DNA of 64,000 bases, taken from NCBI GenBank assembly GCA_011523945.1, contig WTFU01000063.1, positions 15,274 to 79,273 on the forward strand. The letters are read 5' to 3'. A program made the position numbers and the translations under genes. Source of the stretch: Mariniblastus sp. GTDB taxonomy: Bacteria > Planctomycetota > Planctomycetia > Pirellulales > Pirellulaceae. The notes under the pieces are model-generated. The model was not told the DNA's origin, searched no databases, and worked only from the letters and a program-made list of their open reading frames with translations. Positions 54,291-63,902 of the stretch are shown here, piece by piece. The first letter of the stretch is position 1; every line of letters starts with the position of its first letter.

Positions 54291-55718
54291 ATGAAAAAAA
54301 CACTTGCCCTGTTGTGTCTTTTGTTTGTGCTACCGTTGAGTGTGATCGCGGTCGAACGTCCTAACGTGTTGATCATCATGGCGGATGATTGCACATTTTC
54401 AGATTTACCCATGTATGGGGGGCGAAATGCAAAAACTCCGAATCTCGAGGCACTCTCGAAACAGAGCTTAGTATTTAATCGTGCCTATTTGTCATCAGCG
54501 ATGTGCCAACCGTGTCGAGCAGAACTTTATACGGGGCAATATCCCATGAGGAATGGTTGTGCTTGGAATCATTCGGCGAGTCGGCCGGATACAAAAAGCA
54601 TGCCGCATTACCTGAAGAAGTTAAACTACCGTGTTGGTTTGGCGGGGAAAGTACACGTGCTTCCCAAAAAGGCCTTCCCATTCGAATCGATACTCGGGTT
54701 TGATAAAAATTGTGTCCGGAACCCAACCTCTGCCCATGATTTAAGTGCAGCAAGGGAATTTATTTCACGGGATGCAGAGCAGCCGTTCTGTCTGGTTGTG
54801 GCTTTGGTGGAGCCGCATGTACCGTGGGTTATGGGAGATGCTTCAGCTTATCCTCCTGAACATTTAAAACTTCCCCCCAACATTGCTGATACTCCAAGAA
54901 CACGCGAAGACTTTGGGAAGTATCTCGCTGAGATCAGTTTTATGGATGGACAGGTAGGCGAAATTTTAGAGGTACTCGAAGAGTCGGGTGAATCAGAAAA
55001 TACACTGGTTCTATTCACATCAGAACAAGGAGCCCAATTCCCCGGTTGCAAATGGACGAACTGGGATACAGGTGTTCATTCAGCATTAATGGCTCGATGG
55101 CCGGGGAAAATTAAAGGAGGATTGCGCACCGACGCTCTGGTGCAATATGCGGATATTTTACCGACAATTTTGGAAATTTGCGGTGGAAACTGCCAAGGCA
55201 AGCCATTTGACGGAACAAGCTTTTTGTCAGTTCTCAAACAACCCGCCAGTCGTCATCGAGATTATGTTTTCGGGATGCATAATAATGTTCCCGAAGGTCC
55301 CGCCTATCCAATTCGCTCGATTTGCGATGGCGAGTTTCATTACATTCGCAATCTCTCGCCCGCTGAAACTTACATAGAGAAACATCTTATGGGAGTTAAA
55401 GGAGAGGGTGTTCTAAACAATCCTTATTGGGGCACCTGGATTTGGGATTCCACAACCAACGAACGAACTTACGAATTGGTAAAACGTTACATGCATCGAC
55501 CTGCAGAACAACTCTATCGTTTGACCAGCGATGCTTATGAAATGAACAACCTTGCTCAAGATCAGGAATATCAAGCAACCCTTAATAAAATGAGCGAGGA
55601 GCTCGACCGTTGGATGCAAGATCAAGGTGATCCCGGGATTGAGCAAGATACAAGAACAAGTCATCAAGCGGCGAAAAAAGGTCAGCATCGATTCATACCT
55701 CCTTCAAACATAAAATAA
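54291..55718 (+). CDS. Secreted sulfatase with CQPCR active-site motif
   Basis: 475 residues from ATG at 54291, which gives a good signal peptide (MKKTLALLCLLFVLPLSVIA); the upstream TTG is unlikely. Core motifs are VLIIMADDCTFSDLPMYGG with the metal Asp pair, the formylglycine position Cys72 in MCQPCRAELYTGQ, and FTSEQGAQFPGCKWTNWDTG, where the usual SDHG/SDNG has become SEQG. The fourth residue of the CxPxR motif is a second Cys, which is rare. Gap to the preceding gene is 58 bp. The family should desulfate a carbohydrate or small ester; the altered second metal site makes activity slightly less certain. Confidence 0.88.
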   Translation: MKKTLALLCLLFVLPLSVIAVERPNVLIIMADDCTFSDLPMYGGRNAKTPNLEALSKQSLVFNRAYLSSAMCQPCRAELYTGQYPMRNGCAWNHSASRPDTKSMPHYLKKLNYRVGLAGKVHVLPKKAFPFESILGFDKNCVRNPTSAHDLSAAREFISRDAEQPFCLVVALVEPHVPWVMGDASAYPPEHLKLPPNIADTPRTREDFGKYLAEISFMDGQVGEILEVLEESGESENTLVLFTSEQGAQFPGCKWTNWDTGVHSALMARWPGKIKGGLRTDALVQYADILPTILEICGGNCQGKPFDGTSFLSVLKQPASRHRDYVFGMHNNVPEGPAYPIRSICDGEFHYIRNLSPAETYIEKHLMGVKGEGVLNNPYWGTWIWDSTTNERTYELVKRYMHRPAEQLYRLTSDAYEMNNLAQDQEYQATLNKMSEELDRWMQDQGDPGIEQDTRTSHQAAKKGQHRFIPPSNIK

Positions 55719-55782
55719 AGCCCGCCAGATCGGCGCCGAATGAGGTGATGCTCGCATTAATCATAAGTTCTCTGAGGAGCCC

Positions 55783-57297
55783 ATGAAAATCAGACACTCA
55801 TCCGTATTGTTCGCAGTTTTTCTATCTCTCGTAGGCGCTCTTCACGAACGATCTGTCGCACAGGAGGCGGATTCTCAATACAACGTCTTGTTCATTATTT
55901 CAGATGATCTGACTTCGACAGCCCTTTCTTGTTATGGAAATCCACGCTGTCAAACACCCAATATTGATGCGCTTGCCGCTCGTGGGACACGCTTCACACG
56001 GGCTTATTGTCAGGGAACCTATTGTGGTCCTTCGCGGGCATCCTTTATGTCGGGTTACTATCCGCACGCGACTGGAGTCCTCGGCTATGACAGTCCTCGG
56101 CCTAAAATAGGCGACCGAGCGACATGGCCGCAGCATTTTAAAAAAAACGGATACTATACCGCGCGGGTTAGCAAGCTCTTTCACATGGGAGTTCCCGGGG
56201 GCATCGAAGTTGGTTTTGGAATTGAAGGCCATTTGGGATCCGATGGTTCCGATGACCCCGATTCCTGGACTGAACGATTTAACTGTCCAGGTCCGGAGTG
56301 GAAGGCTCCTGGTGATATTGAACTGCTTGAAGGAAATCCGGATGGAAAGAAGGCACCTAAAGGCGGTAATAATTTTATTGTGGTTGAAGCCGATGGAGGC
56401 GATGAGGTTCATTCGGATGGGATTGCTGCAAACAAAGCAGTCGAGCTTATTGAAGCCCATAAAAATGAACCATTTTGGTTAGGTGTCGGGTTTGTTCGTC
56501 CTCACGTACCGTTCGTTGCTCCGCGTCGTTATTTCCCTCCTTTTCTTCCGTACTCAAAAATCGAATTGCCAGAAAAAGTGGCTGGAGATCGTGATGACAC
56601 GCCTCGGGCGGGAGTTAATTACAAGACCAGTGAAAACATGAAAATGGATATCCGTCGACAAAAGAAAGCGGTTGGCGGATACCTCGCGTCGGTTGCTTTC
56701 ATGGACGCTCAAGTTGGAAAGGTAATGGACGCACTTGACCGTGCCGGGTTACGCGAAAAGACAATCGTGATTTTTACAAGCGATCACGGATACCACCTTG
56801 GAGAGCATGATTTTTGGGCCAAAGTGAGTCTTCGTGAAGAGTCGGCATCTGTCCCTTTGATTATTTGTGTGCCGAATCAACCGCCTGGCGTTTGCCATAG
56901 TCTTGTTGAACTCTTGGATCTTTATCCAACGATTGCTGATCTCTGCGGACTCGAGGTCCCGCAAAGATTACAAGGTAAAAATATCAAATCAATGTTAAGC
57001 AACCCGGAAGCAACCGTGCGGGAATCCGCTTTCAGTGTAGCTCCAATGCGAAAAGGATTTTTACTGCGAGAAGATCGGTGGGCCTACATCCAATACGGGG
57101 AAGACGCAGCCAACGGAATCGAGTTGTACGACATGCAGTTGGATCCCAAACAATTTAATAATTTGGCGGCAGACCCGGCTTACGCTCAGTTAATTAATGG
57201 CTTCCAAGCAAAAATGAAATTAAAGATGAGCCAAGTGAGAAATAACGATTTACCAAGTTTGAGTAAACTGAAAAAACAAAAAAAGCAATCTAAATAA
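55783..57297 (+). CDS. Iduronate-2-sulfatase-like secreted sulfatase
   Basis: A 504-residue sulfatase with a signal peptide (1-27, SVAQ). The motifs NVLFIISDDLTSTALSCYGN, CGPSRASFMSGYYP with Cys81 as the formylglycine precursor, VGFVRPHVPFVAPRRYF and TSDHGYHLGEHDFWAK are those of the iduronate-2-sulfatase/choline-sulfatase-like subgroup. PTIADLCGLEVPQRLQG is the usual later loop. GAGGAG lies just before the ATG. The gap to the previous sulfatase is 64 bp and to the next 60 bp, which suggests one transcript. The IDS-like group acts on 2-sulfated uronic acids or fucans in other planctomycetes; the substrate here is inferred only. Confidence 0.92.
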   Translation: MKIRHSSVLFAVFLSLVGALHERSVAQEADSQYNVLFIISDDLTSTALSCYGNPRCQTPNIDALAARGTRFTRAYCQGTYCGPSRASFMSGYYPHATGVLGYDSPRPKIGDRATWPQHFKKNGYYTARVSKLFHMGVPGGIEVGFGIEGHLGSDGSDDPDSWTERFNCPGPEWKAPGDIELLEGNPDGKKAPKGGNNFIVVEADGGDEVHSDGIAANKAVELIEAHKNEPFWLGVGFVRPHVPFVAPRRYFPPFLPYSKIELPEKVAGDRDDTPRAGVNYKTSENMKMDIRRQKKAVGGYLASVAFMDAQVGKVMDALDRAGLREKTIVIFTSDHGYHLGEHDFWAKVSLREESASVPLIICVPNQPPGVCHSLVELLDLYPTIADLCGLEVPQRLQGKNIKSMLSNPEATVRESAFSVAPMRKGFLLREDRWAYIQYGEDAANGIELYDMQLDPKQFNNLAADPAYAQLINGFQAKMKLKMSQVRNNDLPSLSKLKKQKKQSK

Positions 57298-57357
57298 CAG
57301 CCCTTCATTCGCCCCCTTTCTTGACTCGGCGAAATAAAATATTGCGAAAGAGAAATC

Positions 57358-59250
57358 ATGAGAACTTTTCTTGTTTTGATTAGCCTGTTTTTTTCCATCT
57401 GGACTTCGGAAGCTTTATTGGGTGAAGACCGGCCAAATGTGATTGTGTTCCTAACGGACGATCAGGGTTGGGGAGATTTGGGATGTTATGGCCATCCCAA
57501 AATTCAAAGCCCACATTTAGATCAATTTGCTGCTGAAGGCTTACGCTTAACCCAGTGCTATGCTGGATGCAGTGTGTGCTCGCCTTCTCGTTCAGCGATT
57601 TTGACCGGTCGAACGCCTTACCGGAATGGCGTTTGGCGGTGGATTCCAGCGGGAAGTCAGTACCATCTTCGAACGAGTGAAATTACGATTGCTGAGCTTT
57701 TAAAAGAACGGGGTTACGATACCTGCCACGTTGGCAAGTGGCACCTAAACGGAAAATTTAACAGCTCCGAACAGCCTCAGCCAAATGATCACGGATACGA
57801 CCACTGGATGGCAACGCAAAACAATGCAGCGCCCAATCATATGAATCCGGAAAATTTTGTTCGTAATGGAAAGGCTATAGGTAAAGCGACGGGGCCGAGT
57901 TCTATGATTTGCGCGGAGGAGGCAATTGATTGGCTGGAGTCCCGAGAGAATTCAAGCCGCCCGTTTTTCCTGACCGTCTGGACTCACGAGCCTCATTTAC
58001 CAATCGAATCGGCTGAAAAGTACATGCGGCCTTACGCGGATATTGAAGACGAGGGCATTCGGCAGCATCACGGAAACATTACTCAACTAGACGATGCGTT
58101 CGGTACTTTGATGGCAGGCCTGGATCGTCTGGGGCACCGAGATGATACGCTCGTTATTTATACCTCGGACAATGGCCCAGAGGGAAAAGGTACGTCCGGT
58201 AGAACGCGAGGATCCACGGGAGGATTGCGGGGACGAAAGCGCGCATCTCACGAAGGAGGAATTCGTGTGCCCGGAATTATCCGTTGGCCGGGACACATTA
58301 AGGCCGGGTCGCATAGCGATACTCCGGTGATTGGCTCAGATATTTTTTCTACCATTTGCGATATTGTCAAAATTCCCCTCCCTCAAGATCGAACAATCGA
58401 CGGGGCCAGCATGTTGCCAGTCTTCGACAATCAACCAATTGCGCGTGAACAACCGATGTATTGGCGAAATCATTTGGCCCCTGAAAAGTCACGTGTCGCA
58501 ATGCGAGTAGGCGACTGGAAGATATTGGCATCTGAGAACCTTACTCAATTTGAGTTGTATAACATACGGGAAGATTGGCAAGAAACGGAAGATCTGCGAT
58601 TGAAACAGCCAGAGAGATTTGAGTCACTCAAAAACCAATTAATTCAAATGGATGCCGCTGTATTGGCCGAGGGGCCGGACTGGTGGAAAGAAGATAAATC
58701 TCGTTCTAAAAAAACAAACAAGTCCGTGAATCCACCCCCCGGCACCGACCGCACGGGTCGCTTTCAACAAGTTAATGGCGTCAACGTAACTGCGAGTGAT
58801 TTAGGTTATCGATTAAAAGCATCCGGCGAGGGGCTTGCCTTACAAAAACTGGACGTCCCTATTGTGGGCCGAGCGTTAATTAAAACAACGTATCGAAGCA
58901 ATCAAAAAAAAGGGAAAACGAGAAATGCAGCCATCGTTTTTGGAGTCGACCCCAATAACCAGCAGACATTAAAAATTGGAACAGCCATTGGAATGAATCA
59001 ACATGTGGCATTCAGCGGCGGCTGGCAGAATGTTGGTGAGCTTGCCAAGGTTAATGCTGATTTTGAGCCGCTTGATACATTCGAGGTTCAAATTGAATTT
59101 GATTTAGATCGTCATCTAGCGATTGCAACGATCAATGGCAAAACAGTAGAAACAGCTTTGCCGGCGGCATGGAAAGAAATCTCTTGGATGGGATTCTACG
59201 TGAAAGCGACGGAATCAGATTTCGCCGATTTCAAAATTGAACTGAAATGA
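57358..59250 (+). CDS. Arylsulfatase A-like sulfatase with C-terminal beta-sandwich
   Basis: A 630-residue secreted protein (signal peptide 1-22). The classical sulfatase signature is complete: NVIVFLTDDQGWGDLGCYGH, CSPSRSAILTGRTPYRNGVW with Cys74, HVGKWHLNG and YTSDNGPEG. The sulfatase part ends near residue 450. The tail about 475-630 is beta-rich (TGRFQQVNGVNVTASDLG, VVGRALIKTTYRS-type strands, ATINGKTVETALPAAW, FADFKIEL) and resembles a LamG/DUF1080-like carbohydrate-binding sandwich. It is the last and most canonical of the four sulfatases. Confidence 0.93.
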   Translation: MRTFLVLISLFFSIWTSEALLGEDRPNVIVFLTDDQGWGDLGCYGHPKIQSPHLDQFAAEGLRLTQCYAGCSVCSPSRSAILTGRTPYRNGVWRWIPAGSQYHLRTSEITIAELLKERGYDTCHVGKWHLNGKFNSSEQPQPNDHGYDHWMATQNNAAPNHMNPENFVRNGKAIGKATGPSSMICAEEAIDWLESRENSSRPFFLTVWTHEPHLPIESAEKYMRPYADIEDEGIRQHHGNITQLDDAFGTLMAGLDRLGHRDDTLVIYTSDNGPEGKGTSGRTRGSTGGLRGRKRASHEGGIRVPGIIRWPGHIKAGSHSDTPVIGSDIFSTICDIVKIPLPQDRTIDGASMLPVFDNQPIAREQPMYWRNHLAPEKSRVAMRVGDWKILASENLTQFELYNIREDWQETEDLRLKQPERFESLKNQLIQMDAAVLAEGPDWWKEDKSRSKKTNKSVNPPPGTDRTGRFQQVNGVNVTASDLGYRLKASGEGLALQKLDVPIVGRALIKTTYRSNQKKGKTRNAAIVFGVDPNNQQTLKIGTAIGMNQHVAFSGGWQNVGELAKVNADFEPLDTFEVQIEFDLDRHLAIATINGKTVETALPAAWKEISWMGFYVKATESDFADFKIELK

Positions 59251-59276
59251 TTAATTCTTGGCAGTCCAAGTGGCAT

Positions 59277-59642
59277 TCATGATTCGATTAAGACCGTATC
59301 ATCGTCTTCATAAGGCGGGCTACAACAGCAGAGCAACCTTAGTACGACCGAGCCGTCATTTGAGATTTGATGAATCTGGCCGGGCGGAATCGAGACTGCA
59401 TCGCCAACGCTCACGTGCTGTGTCTGGCCTTCGATTGTCATGACTCCCTGGCCCTCGGTAATGAAATAAATCTCTTCCGCTTTGATGTGATAGTGCGGAA
59501 TCGTTTGCCCGCCAATCGGAACACGCGCCTCCGCTAGACTTTGATTACGAATCGAAGAATTCCGATACGATAACAACTCTCTAATTTCGGAAGAATCTTT
59601 CGTGGTGAACGAAGGAACAACATTTAGGTTTTTTACATCCAT
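59277..59642 (-). CDS. Single-domain cupin protein
   Basis: A 121-residue cupin. Motif 1 is GGQTIPHYHIKAEEIYFITEG with His50, His52 and Glu57 as metal ligands, and motif 2 is GDAVSIPPGQIHQISNDG with His91. Such small cupins are usually isomerases, dioxygenases or metabolite binders; nothing points to one. Cysteines cluster at the C-terminus (RLLCCCSPPYEDDD), an odd feature that may hint at metal or redox chemistry. AGGA eight bases before the ATG supports the start. It converges on the sulfatase cluster with a 26-bp gap. Confidence 0.85.
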   Translation of the reverse strand: MDVKNLNVVPSFTTKDSSEIRELLSYRNSSIRNQSLAEARVPIGGQTIPHYHIKAEEIYFITEGQGVMTIEGQTQHVSVGDAVSIPPGQIHQISNDGSVVLRLLCCCSPPYEDDDTVLIES

Positions 59643-59701
59643 AGTTGAAATCCTGACTGTAATTTAAATTGGATTAGACGAAAGGCGAATCGAGTTGTTG
59701 T

Positions 59702-60793
59702 TCATTGCTTCCAAAAGCCAATGCGACCATCGCTTCCCGAGGCCCATCCTCGAGTGCCTTTCGGTGAAAACTGAATCGAATGAAATCCTGTTTCGGAAAT
59801 TCGCTTCCATGTATGGCCAAAGTCAAAAGAAATATCTGTCCCGCTGGGACCTACCGTAATTGCGCATGGGGTTCCACGATGGATAGCATGGGTTACGCAA
59901 CTCCGAAAACCAGAGGGAGGTTTGGCAGCGTTGGGAATGTTCCATGTCATTCCTCCATCTGAGGAAACGGCGTAATTGTGAGTTTTGTCATCGGCTAATG
60001 TATAATTTCCACCAACGACAACCCCGCATTTTTGATTGAAGAAGCAAACGGAAAAAATTCCCGAGGACGGATCTCTTGGAATGGGCACGTTCGCCATTTC
60101 CCACTGTTTTCCGGCATCCTGTGAAATTGCGATCCGACTGGTGTCGTTGACTTGACCCTTGAGTGCACTACCTAAAGCAATATAGATATTCGACCCGAAC
60201 GTTGTGATCATGTTGGTACCACTGGCGGCGAAACCTGCCTCTCCCGGTCGTGTTTCGGGTGAGTTATTTGCTGGTTTCCAAGTTACGCCACCGTCGGAGG
60301 TTGTCAGAAGAAATATTTTTCCATCAATTGGATCACCCATGATGATTCCGTTTTCTTGATCTAAAAAAGAGAGTGCGTCAAGAAATACTTTCTCGTCTTT
60401 ATTTTCATACACGCGTTGCCAGTCATTCCCTCCATTGGTGCTGCGGTAAACACAGGCAGGCGTACCCGATGTCATGGCGACGATGGTTTGCGGATTGATG
60501 GCGTGAATATCGCGAAAATCAAGATTTTCAGCCCCCGGAACAATACAGACATTCCAAGTTTTACCGCCGTTCGTGGAGTGGGCAATCGTTCCGCCTGTTC
60601 CACTGGCCCAAATGGTCGAATCCGAAAAAACGTGGAGCCCGCGAAGACTAGCCTTCGTGTCGAGTTGAATAACTTGCCAGGGATCGGCTGAGTGATTTTC
60701 TTCTTCTGCTCGTTCGTTGCCTTGGGTAAAACCGCAGCAAAAGCCCGAAATAGCGATAATCATAAGTAATTTATCGACTGGTTTTGTTTTCAT
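59702..60793 (-). CDS. Secreted Ycf48/BNR-like beta-propeller protein
   Basis: ATG at 60793 has AGGA five bases upstream and gives a signal-like N-terminus (KLLMIIAISGFCCGFTQG); a frame extension of 12 codons is unlikely. The 363-residue chain has five to six BNR/Asp-box-like repeats: HSTNGGKTWN, RSTNGGNDWQ, TTSDGGVTWK, ISQDAGKQWE, VSSDGGMTWN and DFGHTWK. The arrangement matches the Ycf48/HCF136 photosystem-assembly-type propellers, which in planctomycetes are common secreted proteins of unknown role and unrelated to photosynthesis. The two preceding cysteines near the signal could be a lipobox but do not fit well. Confidence 0.87.
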   Translation of the reverse strand: MKTKPVDKLLMIIAISGFCCGFTQGNERAEEENHSADPWQVIQLDTKASLRGLHVFSDSTIWASGTGGTIAHSTNGGKTWNVCIVPGAENLDFRDIHAINPQTIVAMTSGTPACVYRSTNGGNDWQRVYENKDEKVFLDALSFLDQENGIIMGDPIDGKIFLLTTSDGGVTWKPANNSPETRPGEAGFAASGTNMITTFGSNIYIALGSALKGQVNDTSRIAISQDAGKQWEMANVPIPRDPSSGIFSVCFFNQKCGVVVGGNYTLADDKTHNYAVSSDGGMTWNIPNAAKPPSGFRSCVTHAIHRGTPCAITVGPSGTDISFDFGHTWKRISETGFHSIQFSPKGTRGWASGSDGRIGFWKQ

Positions 60794-61043
60794 TGGAATC
60801 CTTAGCTGATTTATAAAGGGTCGTCCCAACTCCGCACTATCGAACTGTGAGAAAAACGAGTGAACCAGGCTTTGTATTGTTTATAATCAGTTTTTACACA
60901 GGCGAGTGGCGGTTGTACAAGCCAGAAAAACGATCTGAGATATGATTCGCGGTTAGAATCAGGATAAAAGTTGCTGGGTAACAAATTGAAATGTATGAAC
61001 ACGGAAGCGCCGATTTACGCCACATAATCGCTGGAACTTAGAA

Positions 61044-63899
61044 ATGATCAGGCCTAATTTAACTTATCAGATCTGCCTCGGCGTAGTCTTCTTTCTTAAT
61101 TTAAATTCGCACATTGGATTTGGACAGGATCAGGCAAAGATTAGCTTTGCAGATCAGGTAGGACCTATTTTTGAAAAGCGTTGTTATTCTTGCCACGGAC
61201 CTGCCGCTCAAGAGAGTGAATATCGGTTAGATGTCAGAAGTGCCGCGATGGGTATTGGTGATCGCGGTGATCAGCCGATCAAGGTTGGCGATCGAAAACA
61301 CAGCCCGTTGTTCACCTTGGTCAGCGGTTCGGCCGATGGTGAACGAATGCCCCCATCGGGTTCTGGCGAATCTCTTAGCCGGGAAGAGATAGAGATCATT
61401 GGCCAGTGGATAGATGAAGGTGCGAGCTGGCCTGACGAATTTGCGAATGAATCAGCGATAGGCTTAGGACGGCAACCAATAGAAACAGATCACTGGTCAT
61501 TTCAGCCGATAGTCGATTACGTTCCTCCGAAAGTCCGTTGGCCGTCGTCGGTAAATTTTCCCATTCGAGGGCCGATAGATCAGTTTGTTAGCCAGAAGCT
61601 TCAAGAAAACAGACTTCGTCCATCATTAGCGACAGATCGCACAACGCTAATACGCCGAGTATATCTGAATATGCTTGGTCTTTATCCAACACCCGAACAG
61701 GTTCAGACATTTATTGCGGATCAATCCGAAGATGCGTATGCGAATTTAATCGAACAGGTTTTAGCTAGTCCTCATTACGGTGAACGCTGGGCGCGTCATT
61801 GGCTGGATGTTGTCCGTTTTGGTGAATCAACAGGATACGAGGTAAATCGAGATCGGGCGAATGCTTATTACTATCGTGACTATGTGATTGACTCACTTAA
61901 CAGTGATAAGTCCTATCAGGATTTTATCCTCGAACAACTCGCTGGGGATGCCGTCGGAGCGGATGTTGGAACTGGTTTTCTCGTTGGAGGTGCCTACGAC
62001 ATTGTAAAAAGTCCGGATAAGAACTTGACGCTCATGCAGCGGGAAGATGAGTTAGCTGACTATGTGAACACGACCAGCACGACGTTTTTAGGTTTAACGG
62101 TCGGATGCGCTCGATGTCACAATCATAAATTTGATCCCATTCTCCAATCGGATTACTACGCTCTTCAAGCCGTGTTTGCAGGCGTGCAACACGGTGAGCG
62201 AAGACTTAAAGAACATCTAGACCCGTCTGTTCAAACCGAAATGGATACGCTCGAAAAGGAGCGGATAACTTATCAGAAAAAAATTGCCGATCTGAAAAAA
62301 AAGCTTCTCCCACTCGACGCTGTTGCGATTGATTTGCCAGCGGTTAATGCCAAAAAGAATGTCGATAAATTTCCACCTACGAAAGTGAAGTATATTCGAT
62401 TCGAAATTTTTCGGACAAACGGTGCGGAGCCTTGTATTGATGAACTGGAAGTATTTTCACATCAAGATCAAGAAAATGTCGCTTTGGCGTCGAGCGGTTG
62501 TAAAGTACGCTCGTCAGGAGACTATCAAAACAATCCGAAACACAAGTTGGAACACCTTAACGACGGTAAGTATGGAAATGATTTCAGTTGGATATCCAAT
62601 CAAAAGGGAGCAGGCTGGGTAGAGATTGAATTGCCAAATTTGACGATAATCAACCAAGTTGTCTGGGGGCGAGAGAGGAATGGGGCATACGCCGACCGTT
62701 TGCCGGTCGGTTACATCATTGAAGTTTCAGCCGACGGGAAAAACTATCAGCGGGTTTCCGGTTCGTCGAGACGGCCATCGAATGGGGCGGGTTCTTCTGT
62801 GTTAGATTTGGATGCGATACGCCTCCTTTCTGAAGTAGATGCTGCAAAAGCCAAACAATTGTTGACGAGGTTGAACCAAACGGAATCCAGGCTTACCAAA
62901 TTGACTCAGTCGATTCCGACTGCCTATGTCGGTAATTTTTCCAAACCGCCGATCATCAAACGTCTGTACCGTGGTGATCCACTTTCTCCCCGCGAAGAAG
63001 TTTACCCAGACGCGTTAGCGGTTATGGGGACACTGGGAATGACTTCCGAAGAGCCCGAACAAAGTCGGCGACTCAAATTAGCGAAATGGATCGCTTCTGA
63101 GGATAATCCGTTGACTGCCCGGGTGATGGTTAACCGAGTATGGCATTATCACTTTGGTCGAGGATTGGTCTCAACGCCTAGCGATTTGGGAAAAAATGGA
63201 GCTGCTCCCAGCCACCCGAAGCTTCTCGATTGGTTAGCAACTCGATTTATTGAAAACGACTGGTCGCTAAAATGGCTCCACCGCGAAATTTTATTATCGA
63301 GCACATTTCAGCAGTCCAGCCAGCCCCAACCGGAGGCACTTGCCAAAGATGCTGATTGCAAACTGTTGTGGCGCTTTCCATTGAAACGACTTGAAGCCGA
63401 AGCGATTCGAGATTGTATATTACAGCTGACGGGGAAATTAAATTTACAGGCGGGGGGGCCGGGGTTTTTACTGTTCAAGATCGATCGTGAAAACGTCCAT
63501 CATTATTTCCCGTTAGAGAAATTTGGTCCTGAGCATTTCAGGCGGATGATTTACATGACCAAGATTCGTCAGGAGCAAGATGAAGTATTCGGCGTGTTTG
63601 ATTGTCCAGATGGAGGTCAGACCATTCCCAATCGTAATCAGTCGACAACAGCGCTGCAGTCGCTGAATATGCTCAATAGTAAGTTCATGATAGAGCAAGC
63701 TAAATTTTTATCTGAACGGTTGCAACATGAAGCAGGAAGCGGTGTGGACGAGCAAATTAACCATGCTTTTGACTTGGCTTTTGCACGAAACCCTACGGCA
63801 GTGGAGCTGGAGGATGCAAAAGCACTAATCCAGGAATTTGGCTTGGCGGCTTTTTGCCGAGCAATCTTAAATTCAAATGAATTTTTATTTGTAAGGTGA
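61044..63899 (+). CDS. PSCyt1/PSCyt2/PSD1 protein with inserted discoidin-like domain
   Basis: A 951-residue planctomycete protein with a signal peptide (about 1-27, GFGQ). Order of domains: PSCyt1 cytochrome-type part with CYSCH (Cys47, Cys50, His51); PSCyt2/DUF1549 (about 180-385) with ASPHYGERWARHWLDVVRFGES and GCARCHNHKFDP (Cys355, Cys358, His359), a second CxxCH; a coiled stretch of about 30 residues; an F5/8 type C (discoidin)-like beta-sandwich at about 445-590 (YIRFEIFRTNGAEPCIDELEVF, WISNQKGAGWVEIEL, YIIEVSADGKNYQRV); and PSD1/DUF1553 (about 670-940) with RVMVNRVWHYHFGRGLVSTPSDLGKNG in pieces. The DUF1501 start follows within 3 bp. The discoidin domain may bind sugars. It probably binds covalent haem. 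Confidence 0.93.
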   Translation: MIRPNLTYQICLGVVFFLNLNSHIGFGQDQAKISFADQVGPIFEKRCYSCHGPAAQESEYRLDVRSAAMGIGDRGDQPIKVGDRKHSPLFTLVSGSADGERMPPSGSGESLSREEIEIIGQWIDEGASWPDEFANESAIGLGRQPIETDHWSFQPIVDYVPPKVRWPSSVNFPIRGPIDQFVSQKLQENRLRPSLATDRTTLIRRVYLNMLGLYPTPEQVQTFIADQSEDAYANLIEQVLASPHYGERWARHWLDVVRFGESTGYEVNRDRANAYYYRDYVIDSLNSDKSYQDFILEQLAGDAVGADVGTGFLVGGAYDIVKSPDKNLTLMQREDELADYVNTTSTTFLGLTVGCARCHNHKFDPILQSDYYALQAVFAGVQHGERRLKEHLDPSVQTEMDTLEKERITYQKKIADLKKKLLPLDAVAIDLPAVNAKKNVDKFPPTKVKYIRFEIFRTNGAEPCIDELEVFSHQDQENVALASSGCKVRSSGDYQNNPKHKLEHLNDGKYGNDFSWISNQKGAGWVEIELPNLTIINQVVWGRERNGAYADRLPVGYIIEVSADGKNYQRVSGSSRRPSNGAGSSVLDLDAIRLLSEVDAAKAKQLLTRLNQTESRLTKLTQSIPTAYVGNFSKPPIIKRLYRGDPLSPREEVYPDALAVMGTLGMTSEEPEQSRRLKLAKWIASEDNPLTARVMVNRVWHYHFGRGLVSTPSDLGKNGAAPSHPKLLDWLATRFIENDWSLKWLHREILLSSTFQQSSQPQPEALAKDADCKLLWRFPLKRLEAEAIRDCILQLTGKLNLQAGGPGFLLFKIDRENVHHYFPLEKFGPEHFRRMIYMTKIRQEQDEVFGVFDCPDGGQTIPNRNQSTTALQSLNMLNSKFMIEQAKFLSERLQHEAGSGVDEQINHAFDLAFARNPTAVELEDAKALIQEFGLAAFCRAILNSNEFLFVR

Positions 63900-63902
63900 G
63901 CT

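Noticed and set aside
55900..56460. 186-codon antisense frame inside the third sulfatase
   Set aside because: Opposite a clear sulfatase with conserved motifs; its peptide has no recognisable features.
59702..60793. Photosystem II assembly factor
   Set aside because: Only the Asp-box propeller fold is shared; nothing else in the window relates to photosynthesis and such propellers are common in planctomycetes.
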